Notes under the pieces: model-generated
Told to the model about the DNA's origin: nothing
The model's input: only the letters and a program-made list of their open reading frames with translations
The model's database searches: none
Shown here: in pieces, positions 1-6,479 of the stretch
Layout of the letters: each line of letters begins with the position of its first letter
Numbering within the stretch: position 1 is the stretch's first letter
DNA from: an uncultured Collinsella sp.
Lineage (GTDB): Bacteria; Actinomycetota; Coriobacteriia; Coriobacteriales; Coriobacteriaceae
NCBI GenBank assembly: GCA_905197385.1
Contig: CAJJYO010000034.1
Location: 1 to 10,726, forward strand
Length of the DNA: 10,726 nucleotides
Direction of reading: 5' to 3'
Made by a program: the position numbers and the translations under genes

Positions 1-853
1 CGGGGTCGCGGGTGAACGCAACGCCGGTGCCGCAGTCATCGCCCATGTTGCCGAAGGCCATGGACTGGACGTTGACGGCGGTGCCAAGGTCATCGGAAAT
101 GCCGTGCTGCTTGCGATAGATGCAGGCGCGCTCGTTCATCCAGCTGCCAAAGACGGCCTGGATAGCAAGGCGCAGCTGAAGCTCCGGATCGTGCGGGAAG
201 ACGGGCTTGCCGTCGACGACTTCTAGCTCGGGATACAGAGCAGCCTCGACGTTGTCGGAGAAAATGCCCTTGAAAGTCTCGACGAGTTCCTGCAGGTCCT
301 CAGCCGAAAGCTCGGAGTCGACGCGGACGCCGGCGACCAGGCGGGCCTGGGTCAGGGCGTTCTCGAACAGGTCGGCATCAACGCCCATGACGACGTTGGA
401 AAACATCTGGATAAAGCGGCGGTAGCTATCCCAAGCAAAGCGCGGGTTTTGCGTCTGAGCAATGAGACCCTGAACGGAGTCGTCGTTGAGACCCAAGTTG
501 AGGACCGTGTCCATCATGCCGGGCATGGAAAACGGAGCGCCCGAGCGAACCGACACGAGCAGCGGATCGGAGGCGTCGCCGAGCTTCTTGCCACAGCGGG
601 CCTCGAGGTCCGCCTCGGCGGCAACGATCTCATCGAGTGCGCCCTCGGGCCACACGTTACCGGCGCCGGAGTACTCGACACAAGTCTGGCAGGTAATGGT
701 AAAGCCACCGGGAACCGGCAGGCCGATACGGCTCATCTCGGCAAGGTTAGCGCCCTTGCCGCCAAGCACGAAGTTCATGGACTTGTCGCCCTCGGTGACA
801 CAGGTGCCCTGGATGTCGGTTCCAAAACGGTAAACCCTCTTGCAATCGCTCAC
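1..853 (-). CDS. ppdK: Pyruvate phosphate dikinase, N-terminal part (cut by window edge)
   Basis: PPDK reversibly converts pyruvate, ATP and phosphate to PEP, AMP and pyrophosphate in the cytoplasm, and can work in glycolysis or gluconeogenesis. About 284 residues are visible, all from the N-terminal ATP-grasp nucleotide-binding domain. Motifs seen: VYRFG near residue 7, GGKGANLAEM (31-40), the SVRSGA block (101-106), MPGMMDTVLNLGLND (110-124), and GVAFTRDP at the left edge. The family is usually about 880-900 residues, so roughly two thirds, including the phosphorylated His domain and the PEP/pyruvate-binding barrel, lie outside. The start is a GTG at 853-851, chosen because GGAAGGGG (complement of 861-868) sits 7 nt upstream and no better in-frame start exists. 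The gene for its regulatory protein lies upstream on the same strand, which supports PPDK rather than PEP synthase. The family call is firm. Confidence 0.96.
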   Translation of the reverse strand, partial: MSDCKRVYRFGTDIQGTCVTEGDKSMNFVLGGKGANLAEMSRIGLPVPGGFTITCQTCVEYSGAGNVWPEGALDEIVAAEADLEARCGKKLGDASDPLLVSVRSGAPFSMPGMMDTVLNLGLNDDSVQGLIAQTQNPRFAWDSYRRFIQMFSNVVMGVDADLFENALTQARLVAGVRVDSELSAEDLQELVETFKGIFSDNVEAALYPELEVVDGKPVFPHDPELQLRLAIQAVFGSWMNERACIYRKQHGISDDLGTAVNVQSMAFGNMGDDCGTGVAFTRDP

Positions 854-860
854 GATACTT

Positions 861-884
861 CCCCTTCCATGCGCTCTCGCGCAC
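861..884 (-). promoter_or_regulatory. ppdK SD with abutting hairpin and mini-ORF
   Basis: On the minus-strand RNA, 884-869 reads GUGCGC-GAGA-GCGCAU, a six-pair stem (outermost pair G-U) with a GNRA-type tetraloop. The SD GGAAGGGG (868-861) follows with no gap. The 3' arm of the stem contains an AUG (870-868) that opens a six-codon reading frame, M-E-G-E-V-S. Its UGA (852-850) overlaps the ppdK GTG. Pairing and overlap are seen directly; any role in holding or coupling ppdK translation is inference. The mini-ORF has only a weak GAGAG upstream as a possible SD. Confidence 0.4.
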
Positions 885-974
885 GGCCGTGGTAACGAAT
901 CGACCCGCCGGATACGGGCCGTGAGGGAACTATACGGCGGGCATTGAGCGGGCTTGCGTAGAGAGCGCGGGGTT

Positions 975-1023
975 TGGTAAACGTGGTAAATGTGGCGGTA
1001 AACGGTAGGTAAAGGTGGTTACC
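975..1023. repeat. Cluster of GGTAAA repeats, possible operator array in ppdK leader
   Basis: Plus-strand GGTAAA occurs at 976-981, 985-990, 997-1002 and 1008-1013. The cluster ends in the palindrome GGTTACC at 1017-1023. The first two copies sit in a near-perfect 9-bp tandem repeat, TGGTAAACG (975-983) and TGGTAAATG (984-992). An inverted copy, TTTACCAA, is at 1083-1090 on the other side of the predicted promoter. The spacing of 9-12 bp is close to one helical turn. The cluster lies just downstream of the predicted ppdK transcription start, where a bound repressor would block transcription. The regulator is unknown; LacI-type half-sites look similar but are normally inverted, not direct. Confidence 0.4.
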
Positions 1024-1036
1024 TTATGAAGATACC

Positions 1037-1065
1037 AATGTAAGAGAATTGCGGGTCAAATGCAA
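1037..1065 (-). promoter_or_regulatory. Candidate ppdK promoter
   Basis: On the minus strand, TTGCAT (complement of 1060-1065) and TACATT (complement of 1037-1042) are separated by exactly 17 bp. They match the -35 and -10 consensus at 3/6 and 4/6. An overlapping alternative uses TTGACC (complement of 1054-1059) with a poorer -10, TATCTT, 19 bp away. The start would be near 1030, giving a leader of about 175 nt. Moderate sequence support only. Confidence 0.35.
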
Positions 1066-1151
1066 GTTCTGTGCTAAATCGCTTTACCAATATCATGCAT
1101 TATTTTTAGGTAGTCTTTTAGAGACGGTGCATTTTTAGCTACCGAAATGAG

Positions 1152-2039
1152 TTAACTTTGCTGGGCTCGGCGGGCGGCTCGGCGGGCGGCACGGCGGGCA
1201 CGGGCTTCCTGGATTTCCTCCAAGTGGCTAATGATCTCGGCAGCGCTTTCCTCGATGGCCTTGCCGTCGGTACGCACCACAAAGCAGCTTAGGCGCTTCA
1301 TGAGGGCACGAGCTTCCTCAAGCTCGCTGCGCACGCTCTCGGGCTCGGCATAGGAGCCGGCAACGGCACGAACGTAGTCATCGCCCAAGCGGCTATCGCG
1401 AATTTCGGAAATCACATCGACGGTCGAAATCAGGCCGAAGAGGCGCATTGGGTCAACCTCGTAAATCGACTTCGGCGGCTCCATGCCGTGCGCCAGAGGG
1501 ACGTTGGCCACCTTGTAACCCTGATAGGCCAAATACATCGACAGCGGCGTCTTGGACGTACGGGATACGCCCAGCAGCACGATATCGGCATCCGACAGAT
1601 CGTCGCAACCGCGCCCGTCATCATGCTCGACAAAATACTCCATGGCCTCGATGCGATGAAAGTAACGGTCATCGGTCTTGTGAATCACGCCCGCAACGCC
1701 CTTGGGCGGCACGCCAATGAGCGACGACAGCACGGCGAGCGTCGGGCCAATCAGGTCGACTGAACGAATATGCAGCATGCCCAGGTAATCGAGCACACGG
1801 GCGCGAAGCGCCGGATCGACAATGGTGTGAAACACGGCAATATCGCGATGGTCGGCATCGACGCGCGGCCCCACAAATGACTTGACCTGCTCCACGGAGG
1901 TCACCTTGGGCAGACGTAAAACGCGAAAAGCCCCTTCATCAAATTGCCCGGACGCCGCAAGCACCACCTCACAAGCGGTATCACCGAGCGAGTCGGAGAT
2001 AACGATAACGGTGGGACGAGCGGTGACCGGGCAATCCAT
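1152..2039 (-). CDS. PPDK regulatory protein (bifunctional kinase/pyrophosphorylase)
   Basis: This 295-residue protein belongs to the DUF299 / PPDK regulatory protein family. Such proteins inactivate PPDK by ADP-dependent phosphorylation of a Thr next to the catalytic His, and reactivate it by phosphate-dependent removal that releases pyrophosphate. Seen here: the N-terminal VIVISDSLGDTA segment (11-22), VIHKTDDRYFHRIEAMEY (118-135), the P-loop-like GVSRTSKTP (157-165) followed by LSMYLA, and NVPLAHGMEPP (179-189). The family is about 270 residues; the extra length is a basic C-terminal tail (about 279-292) of RRAA repeats. The ATG at 2039 follows AAGGAG by 6 nt. It lies 34 nt after glyS and upstream of ppdK on the same strand, which favours PPDK as target over PEP synthase. 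The target assignment rests on context. Confidence 0.95.
   Translation of the reverse strand: MDCPVTARPTVIVISDSLGDTACEVVLAASGQFDEGAFRVLRLPKVTSVEQVKSFVGPRVDADHRDIAVFHTIVDPALRARVLDYLGMLHIRSVDLIGPTLAVLSSLIGVPPKGVAGVIHKTDDRYFHRIEAMEYFVEHDDGRGCDDLSDADIVLLGVSRTSKTPLSMYLAYQGYKVANVPLAHGMEPPKSIYEVDPMRLFGLISTVDVISEIRDSRLGDDYVRAVAGSYAEPESVRSELEEARALMKRLSCFVVRTDGKAIEESAAEIISHLEEIQEARARRAARRAARRAQQS
1166..1201 (-). repeat. 12-bp tandem repeat encoding a basic RRAA tail
   Basis: Two perfect copies of CTCGGCGGGCGG (1166-1177 and 1178-1189) are followed by a diverged third, CACGGCGGGCAC (1190-1201). They lie in frame inside the end of the PPDK regulator gene, and each unit adds four residues of the R/A-rich tail. 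A 12-bp unit keeps frame, so copy number could vary between strains without breaking the gene. Confidence 0.8.
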
Positions 2040-2045
2040 GCGGGG

Positions 2046-2067
2046 CTCCTTTTGCGCTTATGCGCAA
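2046..2067 (-). promoter_or_regulatory. SD of PPDK regulator gene with abutting hairpin
   Basis: In the glyS-regulator spacer the minus-strand RNA has a perfect stem UUGCGC-AUAA-GCGCAA (2067-2052), directly followed by the SD AAGGAG (2051-2046) and the ATG at 2039. There is no U-tract, so it is not a standard terminator. It resembles the hairpin before ppdK: six pairs, GCGC core, four-nt loop, no gap to the SD. Confidence 0.45.
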
Positions 2068-2073
2068 GCTGGC

Positions 2074-4170
2074 TTATTTTTTGCGGGCAAGCTCACCGAT
2101 GTTGGCGATGCCGGAGAAAACGGCCTCGAAGCGGTTGAGCAGCTTAAGGCGATTATCGCGGAGCTGCTCGTCCTTGTCCATGACCATAACCTCATCGAAG
2201 AAGCGGTCGATGGGGGCACGCAGGGCGGCGAGGGCGGCAAATGCGGCCGGGTAATCCTCGGCAGCAAGGGCGGCATCGACGGCGGTCTGAGCGGCCTCGG
2301 AGGCGTCGGCAAGCGCAAGCTCGGCCTCCCCCATCAGGCTGCGGTCGTACTCCGCACCCAGCTCGGGCTTGGAGATATGCGCGGCGCGGGCATAGGCAGT
2401 CGCCAGGTTATCAAAGGTCTCGGCATCGTTCTTGCGGGCCTCGTCAAGCGCGGCACAGCGGGCGAAGAAGACGGACGGGGCGATGATGTGCACCGCGGAG
2501 ACGGCGGCAACCGTATCGGCCGGGATCTTTTCGTCGCGGGCCATGCTCACCAAGCGACCATGGAAGAAGTCGCGAACCTGCTGGGCGACCTCGGCGGCGT
2601 CGAACTCAATGCCCTGCTCACTGTAGAGCTCGAGGGCGAAGTCGATGAGCGACGTGGGGTCAATCGGTAGGCGATCGCGCAGGATGTTGATGATGCCGAT
2701 AGCGGCACGACGCAGCGCGTAGGGGTCCGAAGAGCCGGTCGGGGGCTCGCCGATGGCAAAGATACCGGCGATGGTATCGAGCTTGTCGGCGCAGGCCACG
2801 ATGCAGCCAGCGGTGCCCTCGGGCAGCTCGTCACCGGCAAAGCGGGGACGATAATGATCACGAATGGCGTGGGCGACCTCGTCGTTCTCCCCCATCGCGG
2901 TCGCGTAATAACCGCCCATCACGCCCTGCTGGCTCGTGAACTCGACAACGGCGTTGGATACCAGGTCGGCCTTGCACAGGTGCGCGGCGCGAGCAGCGTC
3001 AGCGGCAAGATGAGCGCCCAGATGAGCCTCGCGGGCAATAGCGAGCGCGAGCTGCTCGATGCGCTCGGACTTGGCGAGCACGCTACCGAGCTTCTCCTGG
3101 AAGGCAACCTTGGCCAGGCGCTCACGGAACTCGTCGAGGGAGATCTTCAGGTCCTCCTCATAGAAGAACTTTGCGTCGTCCAGACGGGCGCGCACGACGC
3201 GCTCGTTGCCGTCGATCACGCGCTCGGCGTTCTCGGGCTTGCTGTTGGAGACGACCACGAACTCACGCGTCAGCTTGCCCTCGCCGTCATAGATCGGGAA
3301 GTAGCGCTGGTTGGTGAGCATGGACTCGCAGATAATCTCGTGCGGGACCTTGAGGAACTCCTCATCGAAGGTACCGACGAGCACCGTCGGCCACTCGCAG
3401 AGGTTAATGACCTCCTCAAAGACCTTCTTGGGCGTATCGACATGGCAGCCGGGACGGGCAGCCTCGACCTCGGCGATACCGGCGAGGATGGCCTCACGAC
3501 GACGCTCGGCAGAAAGCACGCCGGCGTCCTCGAGCACCTGCTCGTAGACGGCGGGGCTGGCAACCACATGGTCACCAGGGCCAAGTACGCGATGACCACG
3601 CGTGGTGTTGCCACTCGTCACGTCGGCAAACGACACGGGCACAACATCCTCGCCCAAAAGGCAGCAGATCCAACGGACCGGACGCACGAACGTCGCGTGC
3701 TCGTGGCCCCAGCGCTGGCTGCGGTAGTTGGGCCACTGCAGGCCGGCGATAGTCTTCTCGCACAGAGCGGTCAGAATCGGCGTAGCCGGTGCGGAGGGAA
3801 TGTTCTTCTCGGCGAACACATACTCGCGACCGTCAGTGTCCTCGCGACGGACCAGATCCTCGGCAGCCACACCGCATTTGCGGGCAAAGCCCTGGGCGGC
3901 CTTGGTAGCGTTGCCGTCGGCATCGAAGGCAATGTTGGCCGCGGGACCGCGCTTGACCTCATGGACCTCATCGGTCGCAGTGGCGACGTTGGCCACGAGC
4001 GCAGCCAGACGACGCGGGCTCGAGATCACGCGGACCTCGCCATGGGCCAGACCGGCCTCGTCGAGGCCCTTGGCGATCATGGTGCCAAGCTGCTTGACGG
4101 CATTGTTCAGCGGCGCGGAGGGCATCTCCTCCGTACCAATCTCAAACAGGAAATCCTTAGCGTCTGCCAT
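2074..4170 (-). CDS. glyS: Glycyl-tRNA synthetase beta subunit
   Basis: GlyS is the tRNA-recognition subunit of the bacterial alpha2beta2 glycyl-tRNA synthetase; with GlyQ it charges tRNA-Gly. The 698 residues match the usual length of about 690. Visible family blocks: FLFEIGTEEMPSAPLN (7-22), SSPRRLA (50-56), KRGPA followed by FDADGNATKAAQGFA (73-96), HATFVRPVRW (158-167), VIDGNERVVRARLDDAKFFYEEDL (318-341), QGVMGGYYA (415-423), CADKLDTIAGIFAIGEPPTGSSDPYALRR (460-488), then a C-terminal anticodon-binding region. The ATG lies 3 nt after the glyQ stop (TAA-GCC-ATG), and a GAGGTGG SD is inside the end of glyQ, so the two are probably translationally coupled. This stoichiometric pairing is expected for subunits of one enzyme. 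Confidence 0.98.
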   Translation of the reverse strand: MADAKDFLFEIGTEEMPSAPLNNAVKQLGTMIAKGLDEAGLAHGEVRVISSPRRLAALVANVATATDEVHEVKRGPAANIAFDADGNATKAAQGFARKCGVAAEDLVRREDTDGREYVFAEKNIPSAPATPILTALCEKTIAGLQWPNYRSQRWGHEHATFVRPVRWICCLLGEDVVPVSFADVTSGNTTRGHRVLGPGDHVVASPAVYEQVLEDAGVLSAERRREAILAGIAEVEAARPGCHVDTPKKVFEEVINLCEWPTVLVGTFDEEFLKVPHEIICESMLTNQRYFPIYDGEGKLTREFVVVSNSKPENAERVIDGNERVVRARLDDAKFFYEEDLKISLDEFRERLAKVAFQEKLGSVLAKSERIEQLALAIAREAHLGAHLAADAARAAHLCKADLVSNAVVEFTSQQGVMGGYYATAMGENDEVAHAIRDHYRPRFAGDELPEGTAGCIVACADKLDTIAGIFAIGEPPTGSSDPYALRRAAIGIINILRDRLPIDPTSLIDFALELYSEQGIEFDAAEVAQQVRDFFHGRLVSMARDEKIPADTVAAVSAVHIIAPSVFFARCAALDEARKNDAETFDNLATAYARAAHISKPELGAEYDRSLMGEAELALADASEAAQTAVDAALAAEDYPAAFAALAALRAPIDRFFDEVMVMDKDEQLRDNRLKLLNRFEAVFSGIANIGELARKK

Positions 4171-4173
4171 GGC

Positions 4174-5085
4174 TTACGCCACCTCGCCTTCCTGGTCGGC
4201 ATTCTCGTTAACTCCGGCGACCTCGGCCATGTAGGCCTCGCAGCACGCCTTGGCGACGGCGCGGACGCGCAGGATGTAGTTGGCACGCTCGACCGCGGAC
4301 AGCGCGCCGCGGGCATCGAGCAGGTTGAAGGCGTGGCTACACTTCATGACGCAGTCGTACGCCGGCAGCGGCAGCTTACGCTCCAGGCAGGAGTGACACT
4401 CGGCCTCGTAGTCGTCAAACTTCTGACGCATCATCTCGACGTTGGCGACCTCAAAGTTGTAGGCGCTAAACTCGCGCTCGTTCTCCAGGAACACGTCGCC
4501 ATAGGTCATGGGCGTGCCGTCGGGCAGGTAGTTCCACACCAGGTCATAGACGGAGTTGACGCCCTGGGCGTACATGGCGATGCGCTCCAGACCATAGGTG
4601 ATCTCGACGGGCACGGGGTCGACCTCGATGCCGCCAACCTGCTGGAAGTACGTAAACTGCGTGACCTCCATGCCATTGAGCCAGACCTCCCAGCCAAGGC
4701 CCCAGGCGCCCAGGGTCGGGCTCTCCCAGTCGTCCTCGACGAAACGGACGTCATGGTCGTTGGGGTCCAGGCCAATGGCAGCCAGCGAACCCAGGTAGAG
4801 CTCCTGGGCGTTGACCGGCGAGGGCTTGATGAGCACCTGGAACTGATAGTAGTGCTGCATGCGGTTGGGGTTCTCGCCGTAGCGGCCGTCGGCGGGACGG
4901 CGGCAGGGCTGCGCATAACAGGTGCGCCACTCGGCGGGACCGAGCGAGCGCAGCGTGGTCGCGGTATGGAAGGTACCGGCACCGACCTCGGAGTCATAGG
5001 GCTGCATAATGACGCAGCCCTGCTCGCCCCAGTACTGCTGGAGGCGCAGGATGATGTCTTGGAAGGAAAGCGATGAAGCGTTCAT
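4174..5085 (-). CDS. glyQ: Glycyl-tRNA synthetase alpha subunit
   Basis: GlyQ carries the class II catalytic core that activates glycine with ATP; it works only in complex with GlyS. The 303-residue protein shows [18 protein letters not shown] (7-24), [13 protein letters not shown] (28-40), class II motif 2 in [22 protein letters not shown] (54-74), [20 protein letters not shown] (116-135) and motif 3 in [10 protein letters not shown] (163-172). The last 15 or so residues are an acidic tail. The ATG at 5085 is preceded by GAGGGG about 10 nt upstream. The upstream spacer is too short to hold a T-box riboswitch, which often controls glyQS in Firmicutes. The gene follows lepB in the same direction by 59 nt, the largest gap in the rpsP-to-regulator series. 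Confidence 0.98.
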   Translation of the reverse strand: MNASSLSFQDIILRLQQYWGEQGCVIMQPYDSEVGAGTFHTATTLRSLGPAEWRTCYAQPCRRPADGRYGENPNRMQHYYQFQVLIKPSPVNAQELYLGSLAAIGLDPNDHDVRFVEDDWESPTLGAWGLGWEVWLNGMEVTQFTYFQQVGGIEVDPVPVEITYGLERIAMYAQGVNSVYDLVWNYLPDGTPMTYGDVFLENEREFSAYNFEVANVEMMRQKFDDYEAECHSCLERKLPLPAYDCVMKCSHAFNLLDARGALSAVERANYILRVRAVAKACCEAYMAEVAGVNENADQEGEVA

Positions 5086-5131
5086 GCCTCTAATATCCCC
5101 TCGTCGAAACGATTACACGGTTAGGTACTGT

Positions 5132-5137
5132 ACTATA
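5132..5137 (-). promoter_or_regulatory. Possible -10 box for a glyQ promoter
   Basis: In the lepB-glyQ spacer the minus strand reads TATAGT (5/6 to consensus). A start near 5125 would give a leader of about 40 nt. The spacer also carries the odd palindrome GTAC-T-GTAC at 5125-5133. No matching -35 element is seen 16-18 bp upstream, so support is weak and co-transcription from lepB remains the simpler view. Confidence 0.25.
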
Positions 5138-5144
5138 ACGGTTT

Positions 5145-5708
5145 TTAGTCGATAGCGCCGATGCGGTTGAGCGGCCAGTAGCGCACAAGCGCCACAGCGA
5201 TCAAATCAGAGCGATCAACGGGACCAAAGTAGCGTGAGTCGGCAGAGTTTTCGCGGTTGTCGCCCATCACCCACACGCACCCGTCGGGAACGGTGTAGGG
5301 ATAGCTCACCTGAGCACCGGGCGCTTGGACCGAAAGCGGCCAGCTCATGCCCGTCGTATAGTCCTCGTCGAGCGCTTGGCCGTCAACGACCACCTTGCCA
5401 TCCTGCAGGTCGACCGTCTGGCCGGCCGTGGCAATAACACGCTTGACAAGAACATCATGCTCGGAGGTGCCATCAGGGTTGTGAAACACCACGATATCGC
5501 CCTGCTTGACGGGCTGACCGAGCTCGAGGCTCACCTTTTGTGCCAGGATCTGGTCGCCAATCTCGATTGTGTCCTCCATAGAGCCGGTGGGCACCACAAA
5601 GGGCTCGACCACAAAGGTGCGGATCAGGAAGGTGGCGGCGAGCGCGATGACGACGACCGCAATCCACTCAAAGGCACCCCTCAGGGCAGAATGCTGCGAT
5701 GGAACCAT
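5145..5708 (-). CDS. lepB: Signal peptidase I
   Basis: This membrane-bound serine protease cuts signal peptides from exported proteins outside the membrane. The 187 residues contain one N-terminal transmembrane segment (about 14-32), then PTGSMEDTI with the nucleophile Ser43, VLVKRVIA with the general base Lys89, and MGDNRENSADSR (148-159), all standard family boxes. The length fits a Gram-positive single-anchor enzyme. I chose the ATG at 5708 because GAGGAG lies 5 nt before it. A GTG two codons earlier (5714-5712) would overlap the trmD stop but has the SD touching it, with no spacing. Either way the start sits on the trmD stop, so the two are translationally coupled. Confidence 0.96.
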   Translation of the reverse strand: MVPSQHSALRGAFEWIAVVVIALAATFLIRTFVVEPFVVPTGSMEDTIEIGDQILAQKVSLELGQPVKQGDIVVFHNPDGTSEHDVLVKRVIATAGQTVDLQDGKVVVDGQALDEDYTTGMSWPLSVQAPGAQVSYPYTVPDGCVWVMGDNRENSADSRYFGPVDRSDLIAVALVRYWPLNRIGAID

Positions 5709-5710
5709 TC

Positions 5711-6469
5711 TCACTCCTCGCTCTGCGAATACGAAGCGTCCAGGATCTCCTGCGCGTACGCGCGCTCCTGGGGCGTAAGGCGCGCCGTCTCGATCAGGTC
5801 GGGACGCCAGCGACAGGTGCGCTCGATGGCATTCTTGCGACGCCAGGCATCGACCTTAGCGTGATCGCCGCTCACGAGCACCGGGGGCACACCTTCGCCA
5901 TTGAACTCGGCGGGGCGGGTGTACTGCGCGTACTCGAGCAGGCCACCGTCCTCGGCGGTCGAGAACGACTCGTCAACGTTGCTCATCTCGTCGCCCAGGG
6001 CGCCGGGAATGAGGCGTACGACAGCATCGGCAACGACCATGGCGGGTAGCTCGCCACCCGTAAGCACGTAGTCGCCGATCGACAGACGCTCGTCGGCATA
6101 CGCATACGCGCGCTCGTCGACGCCTTCGTAGCGGCTGCAGACAAACAGAAGACGCTCGCTTTTGAGCAGGCGCTCGGCCACATGCTGCGTAAAGGGCTCG
6201 CCACAGGGGGTGAAGAACACCACGGTGGGCTTGGGGCCCTCGGAGCTAATAGCCTCGATGGCCTCGGCAATAGGCTCGACCTTCATGAGCATGCCCTGCC
6301 CGCCGCCGTACGGCTCGTCATCGACGGTACGATGGCGGTCGTGCGTCCAGTCGCGCAGGTTATACGCCTTAAAATCAAAAAGGCCGGCCTTGCGGGCACG
6401 GCCCAAGATCGACGTGGACATAACGGGCTCAAACATCTCGGGAAAGACCGAAAGGGTCTCGATTAGCAT
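5711..6469 (-). CDS. trmD: tRNA (guanine-N1)-methyltransferase
   Basis: TrmD is a SPOUT-fold enzyme that uses SAM to make m1G37 in tRNAs and so prevents +1 frameshifting; it acts as a homodimer. The 252 residues show LSVFPEMF (6-13), DDEPYGGGQGMLMK (50-63), FTPCGEPF (86-93), RYEGVDER (113-120), the knot segment LSIGDYVLTGGELPAMV (129-145), and YTRPAEF followed by VPPVLVSGDHAKVDAWR (194-210). Two family positions differ from what I know: CSRYEG where CGRYEG is usual (Ser112), and DESF where EDSF is usual, which places Glu168 at the position of the catalytic Asp (Asp169 in E. coli). The ATG at 6469 follows GGGAGGT by 4 nt, right after the rimM stop. A complete, intact gene by every other sign. 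Confidence 0.97.
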   Translation of the reverse strand: MLIETLSVFPEMFEPVMSTSILGRARKAGLFDFKAYNLRDWTHDRHRTVDDEPYGGGQGMLMKVEPIAEAIEAISSEGPKPTVVFFTPCGEPFTQHVAERLLKSERLLFVCSRYEGVDERAYAYADERLSIGDYVLTGGELPAMVVADAVVRLIPGALGDEMSNVDESFSTAEDGGLLEYAQYTRPAEFNGEGVPPVLVSGDHAKVDAWRRKNAIERTCRWRPDLIETARLTPQERAYAQEILDASYSQSEE

Positions 6470-6479
6470 GTTGACCTCC

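Larger units (their letters stand above)
854..1151. other. Non-coding region between PPDK regulator gene and ppdK
   Basis: This 298-nt stretch holds no convincing ORF. Reading along the minus strand from 1151, it contains a weak nested hairpin (GGUA...UACC around GUCU-CUAAA-AGAC, about 1106-1143) with no U-tract, then the candidate promoter, the GGTAAA cluster, a six-pair stem GGCCCG/CGGGUC (about 902-920), and the SD-abutting hairpin. It is more A+T-rich near the regulator gene and G+C-rich near ppdK. No canonical terminator separates the two genes, so read-through is possible. Confidence 0.6.

Noticed and set aside
449..895. Plus-strand open frames opposite ppdK
   Set aside because: The minus strand encodes clear PPDK motifs throughout; the plus-strand frames have no family features.
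1106..1143. Terminator after the PPDK regulator gene
   Set aside because: Only short nested stems (four pairs each) and an A-rich rather than U-rich tail on the minus-strand RNA. Not a convincing rho-independent terminator.
1882..2670. A 262-codon plus-strand open frame over the PPDK regulator and glyS ends
   Set aside because: Same type of antisense shadow: composition mirrors the real genes, no motifs, and it crosses two conserved genes.
2854..5076. A 740-codon plus-strand open frame antisense to glyS and glyQ
   Set aside because: It covers two certain genes on the opposite strand. Its product is a repetitive Val/Leu/Gly/His/Asp-rich sequence with no recognisable motif, as expected for the reverse reading of GC-rich codons. 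No promoter, and its start lacks a sensible SD.
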